NCBI GenBank assembly: GCA_017590115.1
Contig: JAGGNK010007004.1
Location: 11,493,296 to 11,557,295, forward strand
Direction of reading: 5' to 3'
Length of the DNA stretch: 64,000 bases
Origin: Montifringilla adamsi
Taxonomy: Eukaryota; Chordata; Aves; Passeriformes; Passeridae
A model generated the notes under the pieces. It ran no database searches, was not told where the DNA came from, and saw nothing but the letters and a program-made list of their open reading frames with translations. A program made the translations under genes and the position numbers. Shown piece after piece: positions 38,661 through 48,880 of the stretch (positions within the stretch are counted from its first letter, which is position 1; every line of letters starts with the position of its first letter).

Positions 38661-41068
38661 CGGGGTGGTTGGGCTTTGGACGGCTCAAAAAAAAAAAGCG
38701 CAAAAGCTTAAATTGCATAGAATTTGGGGTTTTTTTTGGCGGGGTGGAGGTGAGGTTTTTCTTATGTGTTTTGCTAGGTTATGTCTTCCAGTCCAAGTTC
38801 TACTTGCCCACTGATTTATAGTAAGATGGGCAGACCAGGAGTGTCAAATGCAGGGATATCCAGCCTGATTTATTCCGTGTAAGATGGACGGGCCAGGAGT
38901 GTCAAACACAGTGATATCCATTCTTTTATCCATCCTGATTTTATTCCCTGTAAAATGGATGGGCTGGGAGTATCAAACATAGGGATGTCCATCCTGATGC
39001 CTTCCCTCACTAAGCATTTAAGCTCAGTTTGGCATCTTGTGTGCTGAGCTCTTGGCAGGTTTCTGTACCGACGATTAATTTCAGGAGACTAACCATTGTG
39101 ACAGGCCATGCAAAATAAACACTACAGGATCTCAGCCCTGCTAATTTGCAGCAATTCGTGGAGAAAAGCCAGCATACAGCATTTGCTGACAAGATTTATC
39201 TCTCCAATTGATTGCAGTTAATATCATGCTTCCCTTAGGCAGATGAGGATTATAGAGCTCTGCCTTGAAGAAAGAAGGCATTTGCTAATTACATTCATTA
39301 ATTACATGGACTCTGCTGATTGGCACTCTCCAGTGTAGAAAAATGTGAAATGTTTGATCATGTGTATTTATTTGTAATAGAAACATAAAGCCTTTAGCCA
39401 ATGATTTAAACAATGATTTAGTGGGAGTATCAGCCTAAAAAGAAAAGTGTAAAGTTCACAGCTTAAGTGATAAAACTAAAGCCAGTACTTAAAGCAGAGG
39501 CCAGCACACAACAGAAATACAGTTAAACACATATGAATGTTATTCTAAAGATACAGACAAATAAAGAAAAACTGATCTAATTAACTACAAAGTGCTAAGA
39601 CTGTTTCACTGACATATTCTTCCTGTTGTCCCTTTGTCTAGTTTTAAGGACAACCTGCACAGCTTGAAGTTGTCCGTGATTCTTTTGTTGTGAAAAATTG
39701 TCGGGGCTGGGATGAAAGTTGTTTTTCTTCATGCATTATTCTGCTGGTTTGTGAAAACCACTGCAGAAGACAGAAAACAATTACAAAACAACAAGTCCAG
39801 TTTCTTGTTTGTACTTGCGGTCTTGCTGTTGTGGAAGCACAGGCCCGAAATGCTTCTCTGGTCTTCAGTTTCAGGAGAGGTTCAAAAGCCGTGCCCTGAA
39901 GCAAGGAAGTCAGAGTTATTGAAAAGAAATTAGAGAGCGAGGTGAGGAAGGAAAAAGGATATGGAAATACTAATGGATGGGTGAAGGAGATCTAAGCAGA
40001 GAGGCTGGAAAACATTTCCTCTCCCTTCAGGACACTACTTGCTGAGTGTACTCACAGGATAAGCACAGGAAAGGCCCAGGGTCTGCAAGAGAAGGCGGGT
40101 GAGGAAAGTTTCTTAATAAAGTGCTGAGAGGCTCTTCCTTTGCCTCTCCGTGCAGTACTGTGGCTCTCCACTCTCCGTGCTCTTGATTCTTAAATGAATC
40201 TAAACTCTGACATACCAATCTTTCATTCTTTTTCACCACCTGTGTGAAGTGTACTACACACCTTGAGTGAAGTGACAAGGCCATCCAGTACGAATGTATC
40301 ACCCTCTAGAAACTTAATTTAAATGTGTTAGATTCAGTTTCTCTCTTCAGACATCTTGGAGCATGTTTCTATAGTGCCTCAGAGTGGGCTACAGGGATGA
40401 AGATCTGCTTTCTTCTACAACTGACAGCATCCACATGAGACTATTGCACCATAAGACTAACCAATCCTTTAAAATACAGGCTGAAATGCAATGAATTAGG
40501 GCTACTCTGGTTAAGATGAGTTTTGGGGTTTTTTTCTGTTTTTGTCAATTTTGGAGCTGGCAGATTGATAAATCTTAGGGAGAGAGAGGAATTCCTTTAA
40601 TTGCTTGCCTTTAAAAAATGCCTTTGTATAAAGATGCATCACCATTATAAAACTGGTAATTAATGGTGTCTCTTCAAACAACCTACTCTTAACCACTGCT
40701 ATGTCCACTGCAATGCCAGAGTCTTTCTGAAAAATCTGAAGATGCAGTGGAAGAACCCTAAATGGGAGTAGATTGCTGTGTGTATATCTTCAGGACAGAG
40801 GGAGAGAGATGTTAAAAGGTTGCACATTCAATTTTTAGCTCTATCAGCTGTGCCACTAACTGGTGGTTTCTCACTGGATGAGTTCAGAGTGCTCTTCTGA
40901 ATGGGTCTCTTAATATTTTCTTCCTTGAATACCACTTATTTCAGACTTAAGACTGGGCAGGGGTAAGGCACAAGAGCACAGGGATCTCCTCTTCCTAAAG
41001 TCCCTGGTGGTGCAAAGCCTTGAAGTCACTGAAGAAACATCACTTACATAGCATTTTTCTCCTTTCAG
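38445..41068 (+). other. ETFBKMT: ETFBKMT intron 1
   Basis: This intron lies between the untranslated first exon and the first coding exon, bounded by GTACGT and TTTCAG. It contains the end of the CpG island and a three-unit minisatellite at 38,821-39,006. No coding potential was recognised. Confidence 0.55.
38821..39006. repeat. Minisatellite, about 58-71 bp unit x3
   Basis: Three imperfect copies start at 38,821, 38,879 and 38,950. Each reads roughly GTAARATGGRYRGRCYRGGAG then TRTCAAA, and each ends in ATCCTGATT-like sequence. The second unit carries an extra stretch of about 13 bases. The array lies just downstream of the ETFBKMT CpG island. Confidence 0.75.
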
Positions 41069-41195
41069 GAATTGTCATCCATCACTATGAAAAACAACAT
41101 CCTGTGAGTTAGTTTCAAGCTTTGTGCCTCATCACTTTCTTCGGATAAGCTGTGCTCCAAGCTCTCCTGAGGAAAGCTGGTGTCCTTGGGGAAGC

Positions 41196-41515
41196 ATGGC
41201 CTTGCGTGGTTGGAAGTGGCTCCTGCTCTTGGGCAGGCAGAACACCCTTGCCAGGGTGTGGAGAAGCAGGAGGGGTGGCCTCTCTCTGTGCTGGCAGCGC
41301 TGCTGCCACTGGAGTGCAGGCAAGTCTCTGGACCCCGAGGTGAGAGCGTTTTTGGAGGAGAACACCGAGGTCACCAACAGCGGGCACCTCACGCCAGAGA
41401 TCCGGCTGCGCCTCCTCACCCCCCGCTGCAGGTTCTGGAGAGAAAAACCTGACCTGTGGCCTTATGGGGACCCGTTCTGGGCAATTTACTGGCCAGGAGG
41501 CCAAGCCCTCTCCAG
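41196..41515 (+). CDS. ETFBKMT: ETFBKMT coding exon 1
   Basis: This exon has 106 codons plus two bases, with the donor GTATGC at 41,516. The exon itself begins at 41,069 after TTTCAG, giving 127 bases of 5' UTR that includes a six-codon upstream frame (41,087-41,107). It encodes the presequence, the acidic FLEENTEV segment and the WPGGQALS strand before the SAM fold. The frame is open as far as a GTG at 41,124, but the ATG at 41,196 fits the human start and has a good context. Confidence 0.95.
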
Positions 41516-44500
41516 GTATGCAGCAAAATTCACCACAGCTGAAAAGTCCAGTGTGCCAGGATGTCAGACCTGGCTCTGTTTGTAGCAATTCCTAGTGATG
41601 TGTGTTTGCCTATTATGGGTGCATTATCCATCCTCCTCTCTGGAGTCTTCTATGACTCCAAACAAGAAGATTGCTATTTCGACATAATGTATATGGGTTT
41701 TTTGTTGGAGACAGACAGGAGTGTGGATGTGCCTCTGGTCTGTTGAGAAAAGTAGTTTAATGCTGATGCACTTGGAGTGCTGGTTAGCCTGAATAACTCT
41801 CCTCATCTAGGATTAAGCAGCCTTATTGTCTGTGACTTTTTGTGGCTTTTAGTCACATCAGAAGGCACATTCTGATTTTGGCTGCTGACTGTCAAAAAGT
41901 CTTTAAATGTTCCTGATTCAGAAGAACTAGAGTTCTTTTATTTTGTGAAATCAAATCTCTCATTTAAACAGCAGAAAAAAAAATCTTAATTTTTACAGCA
42001 GAGAACAAGCTGTCAGAGATTCCCCACATAGATGAAAGGGAAGAATCTGAATTGGGGCGTTACTGTTTTTCTGCAAGAAAGCATAAATAAGAAGGCAGTT
42101 TTGACCAGGTAAAAGATGAGTCTTACTGTTAAATTATGAGTTGATTATGTCATGTAGATGAACTAGAGTGCTCCTAAACATGGGGTATATAAAATACATT
42201 AGTTAATCTCTTAATTTTCTTATTGTATTATTTATATGCTCAGATATTTGGGCAGCAATAATAATTATCTGGCATTTCACTACTTTATTATCTTACTGTT
42301 TATGCACTGGTTTGATGTATTAAATAATGTCAGAAATCAGTTGCATAATTTGGAAGAGTAAAAACGGAGCACAAAAACATATGGTTACCTCCATAACTGT
42401 CCTCCTGTCACAGCTGGCGTTTCCACAGCATCAGGAATCTCCTATTTCGAGCTACTCTTGGTGTAATCCAAGATTCCTCATTGACCCAGGAGGGCAGAGA
42501 CACTGTGTGCACTGTGCCAGGGGATACAGCAGCATCCAGCTGTCCTGAGCTGTCACCACAACCAGCAGCAGCAACTCAGTAACCACTCAGCTGGAAACAA
42601 GGCACTTGCAGCATCAGGGCCACATCACCCCCTACACAAATTGCTAATGGAAAGTCATGGCAAATCCCAGCGGGGCTCCTAGAAAGGAGAAATACAGCAC
42701 TTCTGTGGAGATCCCACGCCTGTCCTCGGTCCTGGTGGTAAACTAGGGGCTGTACTTAGGGGAGTGATGGCCTTAGGGGAATGCTGTTAAACATCTGAGA
42801 TGCTGAGCCTCAACACAAATGTCCTGCACTTGACAAGCTTACTAGGCCTCTTGGTGCCATTCCTGCTGGTGCTTCCAGGCCCGGACATTTCCATCCATCC
42901 ATTCCCAATGTACACCAGTCTTAACATTTCTGTGACAGTCATCTGCACTGGAGTCCCCCTGCAAAAGCTGTGCTTACCTCTAGCCCTCTGTGAAGAGTCA
43001 GCCATCACTCTCCCTGTCACAGAAGATAACACAAATGTAGAATCCTTTCTTATTTCTACTTCAAAAGAAGTTATGGAAAATGGTAGTAAAATTATGGCAG
43101 TTTGCAGTAATTCATTTCACCCAGGGCTCTTCTCCCTGACACCTGGGGCTTTCCCCTTTGCAGCAAATTGAATTTCAAGGCAGTTGTTAAAGTTTTGAAC
43201 CCTCTGCAATAGTTATAATATGATTCATAGTATTTAACAATAACTTCTACTTGCCTTCTGTCAGTTCTCCACTTCCAGCCTAAAGGTTTTTCAGGATTTC
43301 TCTTGGCAGGTGTCAGCAATTAGATGAAGATACCCTTTCTGCTCACCACAGCTCTATTCTTTTTCTCACTGCTACTCAGGAACAACACTAAGCAGTCTCA
43401 AAGTATTTGCATCTCTATCTGCATGGCTCAGGAAAAGAAAGAGGAGAGAGAAATTCCTCTTCTTCCAAGCAGTTGCATAAGCAGTGTTTCAGATTGGTGG
43501 GTGGGCACTATATTCACTGTGAACACATGATGTTTTTCAGTCAGATTGCTTTTAATTTCTACAAATCCTTACTTCACTATTTCTCATGCATTCTGACGAA
43601 TTCTCGTTACCTAGATGTGTCTACTTACCAGTTTGTGTCCACTTAACAGATAAGCTCACCTGTCAGAGAAGGAGCTGATTGACATAAAATGTTGCTTACT
43701 TGGCTGAATTTCTTTTTGTTTGTGGGTGGGGGAGGACACTAAGGGAGAAAAATTATGGTTCTTGATTTTTATATCATCTGAGACAAATAAGGAGTTTTGT
43801 GGCAGCTGCACATGTGGAACAGTGTTAAGGCACCACAATTCATTACATGTTTGGCAAGAAACTCTTATGCAGTGTACTGTAAACCTGAGAAATTTGCATG
43901 ATCTTGTTCACTGCTTTAACAGCTTTTCTTTTTCAGGTATATTTTAGATAATCCACGTGTGGTTAAAGGGCGATCGGTTCTGGATCTTGGAAGTGGATGT
44001 GGAGCAACAGCAATAGCTGCTGTGATGAGCGGTGCATCCCAAGTCCTTGCCAATGACATTGACCCTAGTAAGGCTTTTTTCCCTCTCTGTGTAAAGATAC
44101 TTACTAATTTTTAAAGCACCTTTAACATGGACTTTTCTTTGCTCCATTTGGGAGAAATTCAAGTTCCAAACAGAATCCTAAGAATGCTAAAAAGAGGAAT
44201 AGGTTTTGCCAGTACTGGAAGCTGGGTTGTACCAGCCTCTCTTGGCCCAGGTATATCTCCATAGCTCCTTAAAACAAACAGCAAACTTTCTGTCAAGTGT
44301 TGCCCATACACCACCACAGCTGGTTTGGATGAGAACTCCAAGCACAAGCAGCAAGTTGGCTTCTCTGTAGGACCACAGCATTTTCCTGTACTTTCAGGTA
44401 CATCAGGGCCTAGATTTTGCCTTTTTCCTCTAGGCTTTGTCTTTCCATAATTGACTTATGAATACAGTTTATTAATAAATTAATTACTCATTAGTTAAGA

Positions 44501-45158
44501 AGGAAGTATATCCATAGATTAAGGCAGTTATTATATTCTACTTCAATTCCATGATTGGTTTCCAATGGTATCCATTCTAGGAAAACTTCTTCCCTATGTC
44601 ATGGTGTAACGAGAACAAAATTTCATCACTTCATGCTAGATTTTGACTCATAATAAAAACTGTGGAAGCCCCCTAGATAGGATGAACAACATTTAAGAGA
44701 TGAAATTGAAAGATTTCATCACAGAAATATGCAAGAGGGCTGAATGGCAGAATCCTAAAATGTAACTTTAATTTTCCTTTGACTTTTCTTCAGTTGCAGG
44801 AATGGCAATGATCTTGAACTGTGAACTGAACCACCTGAATCCCTTCCCCATCACCATTAAGAACATCATTAATTCAGAGGCTGGCAACTGGGACCTCATA
44901 GTTCTAGGAGATATGTTTTATGATGAACAACTTGCTGATGGTCTGCATCACTGGCTGCAGAAGTGCATCAGGATTCACCAGACTGAAGTGCTGATTGGTG
45001 ACCCTGGCAGGCATCAGTTTTTAAGCCACAGCATTCGCAGTCAGCTGCACAAAGTTATAGAATATTCACTGCCTGAGTCTACGAGACAAGAAAACTACGG
45101 GCTAACATCAAGCATTGTCTGGAGTTATCAGCCCTCAAACAGCTTAGATGATTCTTGA
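41196..45158 (+). CDS. ETFBKMT: ETFBKMT (METTL20): ETF beta-subunit lysine methyltransferase, complete CDS in 3 coding exons
   Basis: ETFBKMT is a mitochondrial seven-beta-strand methyltransferase that uses S-adenosylmethionine to methylate lysines of the electron-transfer flavoprotein beta subunit, tuning electron flow from acyl-CoA dehydrogenases. The CDS is join(41196..41515,43937..44067,44794..45158), 816 bases, 271 residues, with all junctions GT-AG and in frame. Residues 1-45 are rich in Arg and Trp with almost no acidic residues, as expected of a mitochondrial presequence. Motif I, VLDLGSGCG, is at 121-129 with post-I ANDIDP at 145-150. The family DxxY signature (Asp190-Met-Phe-Tyr193) follows a VLG strand. 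LLTPRC near residue 80 and WAIYWPGGQALSRY at about 95-108 also match the human protein as I remember it. The ATG has A at -3 and G at +4. All key motifs are intact, so the gene looks functional. It converges on AMN1. Confidence 0.95.
41516..43936 (+). other. ETFBKMT: ETFBKMT intron 2
   Basis: This intron lies between coding exons 1 and 2, with consensus ends. It contains a 123-codon frame at 42,800-43,171 with a hydrophobic start, but this has no flanking splice signals or family resemblance and is taken as chance. No repeats were recognised. Confidence 0.85.
43937..44067 (+). CDS. ETFBKMT: ETFBKMT coding exon 2 (SAM-binding motif I)
   Basis: The exon is 131 bases long, with acceptor CTTTTTCAG and donor GTAAGG. 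It encodes residues 107-150 plus the first base of codon 151, including the glycine-rich SAM loop LGSGCGAT and the acidic post-I turn NDID. The split Arg107 codon (AG|G) joins exactly to the previous exon. Confidence 0.95.
44068..44793 (+). other. ETFBKMT: ETFBKMT intron 3
   Basis: This is a 726-base intron with GTAAGG at the start and CTTCAG at the end. I see nothing else in it. Confidence 0.9.
44794..45158 (+). CDS. ETFBKMT: ETFBKMT coding exon 3 (catalytic DxxY, C-terminus)
   Basis: The exon has 365 coding bases, with acceptor TTTTCTTCAG and stop TGA at 45,156-45,158. It encodes residues 151-271: ILNCELN, the NPFPI strand, WDLIVLGDMFYDE with the DxxY motif, VLIGDPGR and STRQEN near the end. 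Relative to the human protein it has a few extra C-terminal residues (SNSLDDS). Confidence 0.95.
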
Positions 45159-45730
45159 AGCTGTCTTTCTATGGGATTTTGTCTCTTGATTGGCTTTTTG
45201 CAGGTACATAACATGAAAATGGGAATTAAACAGGGAACATTATCTGTTAAAGTAAAGCAGCTTACTGTACCTTCACTGGACTGATTTCAATCATACTCAA
45301 CTGAGGCTTTTGCTCAATTTGATGTAAAAGCTATGTGCAAACTGTATTCAAAGGGGCCTGCACTGAAGCGCACATCTACAGACAACTTACATGTAGGAGT
45401 TTGCATGCTTGATGTTTCCCATGTGTGTTTGTGTCTTGCTGACATTACTGTGAAATATTTTGGATGTCCAGCATACTGCTGTGGGGAGAGGGTTCTGACT
45501 GAAGGACTACTGCACTGTTTCCACAGGCTTCTGCAGCTTATTTATAGAAAATCTGTAAATACAGAAAATTATTGCTGTCCTCCATAAAATTCTCCACTAG
45601 ATTTTTAGCTCATAATATGCTCAACTTGAAGTGCCTTGCTCTTTTTCTGGCTATCTCTTCTGAATGTTAAAGTAATTAATTTAAATCTCCCCCTTTCCCT
45701 CTGTAATAAAAATTTCCTCTTCCTTGAAAC
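45159..45730 (+). other. ETFBKMT: ETFBKMT 3' UTR (3' end approximate)
   Basis: Sequence after the stop codon runs to the first good poly(A) signal. The UTR is AT-rich with no coding features. A longer form using the later signals near 45,806 and 45,821 is possible. Confidence 0.6.
45705..45710 (+). terminator. ETFBKMT poly(A) signal AATAAA
   Basis: This is a canonical AATAAA 547 bases after the stop, followed by a T/C-rich stretch. Further AATAAA hexamers at 45,806-45,811 and 45,821-45,826 could serve as alternatives. Confidence 0.6.
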
Positions 45731-47050
45731 TGACAGAGTGATTATGTAGGAGTTGTGCCCAAATCTAAACTCTGCTTCTTGACTGCCAGCCAGTGTAAAA
45801 GCTTTAATAAATGGAAAATGAATAAACAGTACCAGCTACAGGGTAACTTCATTCCCTTGAGAGTAGGGTCAAATGATTTACAAATTATCTACATTACCCT
45901 TTGCAAGGGTAAACCAGGCAACCTGTCACCTTGGGAAGCTGCTGAGGGATGAAGAAGTCTTTACTTCTGTGACAAACAGAGGGTAACGAAATAAAAACAG
46001 GTAATACAAGTCTGATATAATTATTTTGCTCTTCTCCTGACGAGATGCTGGACAAACTCCAGGATCATTCTCAGTTTTATGTGCCAACTAAGAACCAGCT
46101 TCATCTACCAAACATGATAAAAAAAAAAATCTGATCCTCAGATAAGATGCTGGAACTGTGGCCATTTGAAGAAGAAACCAAATCTTTCCAGAGCAGTCTT
46201 ACAGGAAGTGTCAACTTGAGCAGTCAATTATTGTACAAGTAGTGATGGGGAGCTAATAACTGCACCATAGACCACTGTGCAGTGATGCCACGTGCTGTAA
46301 TGAAAGCTTACAAATGTGAAATAGTGTGTGGTACTCACTCAGAAAACAATGGTATTCATGAAGTAGGAGGTTTAGGAGCACAGTCAGACGTACATAGTTC
46401 TATAATCCAACAAGTTTTCAGAACTATCCAAACAAGCCAACTTCTAAACTTTAATCTTCGTAACAATATGCCAATATTCTGCAAGGCTCACAACAATAAC
46501 AATGTCCAAACAATAGAGAATATGAAGTGGCAAGCACATCCATGAGGTTCTTCTCCCACTTCACCCAGCGCCTGTAAACATCTGTTGAAAATTACTGTGA
46601 ACCAAAAAACATTCCAGTAGAGTTATGCAAATACTAAAAACGTAAGCTATAACGGTGAAGGATTTAAAGTAACTTAAACTTTCAAACCTAAAATTACAGT
46701 GTTACCTCACTGCAGTGTTGTACAGCTTTTTAAGCACCAGGTAAGGATGTACCACTAAGTTACACATTGAAAAGAAGCTGTAGGGGAAGATGGTAAAACT
46801 ACAGGCACACTTAAGGACACAGTACAAGCTGCATTTGCCTTCAACATGACAAATCCAAGGTTATATTAGCAAGGAGAAAAAGGACAACTTTGCCACTGAG
46901 GTTAGCAGTAGCATTGTTTCACAGAGCTACCTAAACAGTTGTATGATTTAGTATCAAAAATAGTGCAACACAGATTTACTGTCCAAGAGTTCAAAAGAAT
47001 CATGGGCCCTGATTGATCCCAGGGGTTCCACAAGGCATAACAATAAACTA

Positions 47051-47200
47051 CTCCTCAACAAAAAACCCAAAACAAAACAAGACAAAAAAACCACAAACAA
47101 ACAAACAAAAAAACCACCAAAAAAAAAAAAACAACAAAACAAAAAAACCCCAAACAAACAAAAAAAAACAAAACACCACCAACAACAAAAAGAAATAAAA
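47051..47200. repeat. A/C-rich low-complexity tract
   Basis: About 150 bases of A runs interrupted by C, CC and CAAA units, with no other composition. Open frames on both strands here (Lys/Asn/Gln-rich on plus, Phe/Cys/Val-rich on minus) are composition artefacts. Confidence 0.85.
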
Positions 47201-48249
47201 TCAATGGTTTGCACTGGTGCAGTTACACCTACAGGGATCACAGGAAAATATTAATCACTGGGCGGAGCCATGCAACAAGAGTAAGGGATTTAGGTGCTGG
47301 TCTTGGAAAAATACACTTTTACTGACACCTGAACAATTTTTCTAAACAGTCTTGCACTTTCATAAACCATGTAATCAACAGAAGAACAAATATTATTGTC
47401 AGACATCATAATACCATTTAATATTGGCAACAAAAATTACCATCCATGCAATTAAACCTGAACTTTAAATAGATTAATAGAAGACTGGTTTATTTCTGCA
47501 ATGCTTAGGTGTGGCTATGACAAGAGTTAAATGGTAAACATATTCCTTATGACTGCCTAAACTCTTTAGGTTTCCAGACGTCATCAAACCCATGTTAGAC
47601 CACCATAGCTAAACCCTTCTACTTCCAGATCCAGAGGATAAACCCAGTGTGCTCCATTCCCTTATAAAGCTAAAATGGCTGGCATTAAGGAGCTTAATGC
47701 AGAAATCATAGGACTCTGACTAGAGGCTATGCTGGTTCAAGAAATCCAAGGAACATGACTTATAATTGAGATGAGAGCACTGCTCCATTATGTAATAAAC
47801 TCACTCTACAGTTCAAAAATTATTTTTTAATATTACTATAACTGAACAATAAATGTATTGATATTTTCAGCTTCTGGGGCCACTGGATATGTAATGAACT
47901 GCATACAGCAGAACACATACTCTACCATCCTGAGATTTATGTGCTCAGACACTACATTTGGTCCTATTTCATTCACAGATATGCTTATGAGTACCAGTGT
48001 TTTGTTCCCTAAAAGGATTTTCATGTAGAAACACAGGCAAAAGCCCGGGCAAATTAAATATTTGCCCATGTATAAAATCCTGGTTTTGGTCACAGCTACT
48101 ACTCTGAAATTTGTAAAGTCACCATAACAATTCCAAAGCAAGTTCATGTTTACACATTCACAGGCTCTACATTTGGATGTGTAAAAATCCAGCAAGTAAG
48201 AACAGAAACCTGCAGCATCAGTAACATCAGAAGAAAGGTACCTAAGTTT

Positions 48250-48255
48250 TTTATT
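48250..48255 (-). terminator. Candidate AMN1 poly(A) signal
   Basis: AATAAA on the minus strand, 552 bases after the AMN1 stop, is the first canonical hexamer downstream. A second is at 47,489-47,494. The choice between them cannot be made from sequence. Confidence 0.4.
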
Positions 48256-48806
48256 CCAGGCCTAGCAAAGTACATGGTGAAAGGAGATTCTTTGTTACTA
48301 CTGAAAGTACCTTTGTATCACTGTTAATACCACCTCCATTCACCAGTTCTGGCTGTTGACTTTTGTTAGATTCAACTCCCAACTTCACAGACACTGCTAT
48401 GTGTCAATATTACATTTGAGCTGGGTACTTTTAATTTTAAGTACTACGCCAGAATACAAACTCAGAACACACACTTACCTAAACTGGGTTTGTGGCTAAA
48501 TTGCTAAAGGATACTAAGTAGCAGCCAAATCCAGCACTTCAGGAAGCCTGAGCAACGTTCCTAGATAGTTTAACTTTCCTCTTAATGAAGTATGATCAAT
48601 GGAAACACAGACAGGGCTCCAAGGAAAGACAATAAGGAAGCCCAGGCTCACGGGCAAGGACTGGAATGGCAATGGAGACCTCCAGTGGGAAGCAGGAGGG
48701 ATGCAGCCTGGTGGAACAAAAGTCACCAGGTAGTTCTCCAAGGTGCTTGTTTGCTGAAGGAGCTCTCCACCTGTAAACTTGACACTCACATGAACAGGAT
48801 AAATAA

Positions 48807-48880
48807 TCAGTAAACAGTCCATGTTAGTTGCTTGATTTTGTTTGATATGATGAGTTGCTCTAAAGCATCTCGGGACCGAT
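48807..48880 (-). CDS. AMN1: AMN1 exon 7 (terminal coding exon)
   Basis: The exon has 74 coding bases after acceptor TTTTTCAG. It completes Asp238 and encodes the C-terminal helix SRDALEQL and the end LTWTVY, with stop TGA at 48,809-48,807. Confidence 0.95.

Larger units (their letters stand above)
45830..48806 (-). other. AMN1 3' UTR and ETFBKMT-AMN1 convergent intergenic DNA
   Basis: No coding region is supported. On the minus strand after the AMN1 stop, candidate poly(A) hexamers AATAAA occur at plus positions 48,250-48,255 and 47,489-47,494, so the 3' UTR is probably 0.55-1.3 kb, though neither is proven. An A/C-rich low-complexity block is at 47,051-47,200. The rest is AT-rich unique-looking DNA. 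Confidence 0.5.

Noticed and set aside
38124..38711. 195- and 148-codon frames across the ETFBKMT CpG island
   Set aside because: These are composition artefacts: low-complexity Ala/Gly/Arg translation, crossing the strong CAG|GTACGT donor, with no similarity to known proteins.
41124..41195. N-terminal extension of ETFBKMT from an upstream GTG
   Set aside because: The frame is open, but the first in-frame ATG is at 41,196, has a good context and matches the human start. A GTG start has no support.
41115..41588. 157-codon minus-strand frame
   Set aside because: It is the shadow of ETFBKMT coding exon 1 on the opposite strand.
42800..43171. 123-codon frame with a hydrophobic N-terminus, resembling a secreted protein
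   Set aside because: It lies inside ETFBKMT intron 2, has no flanking exons or family match, and is overlapped by other chance frames.
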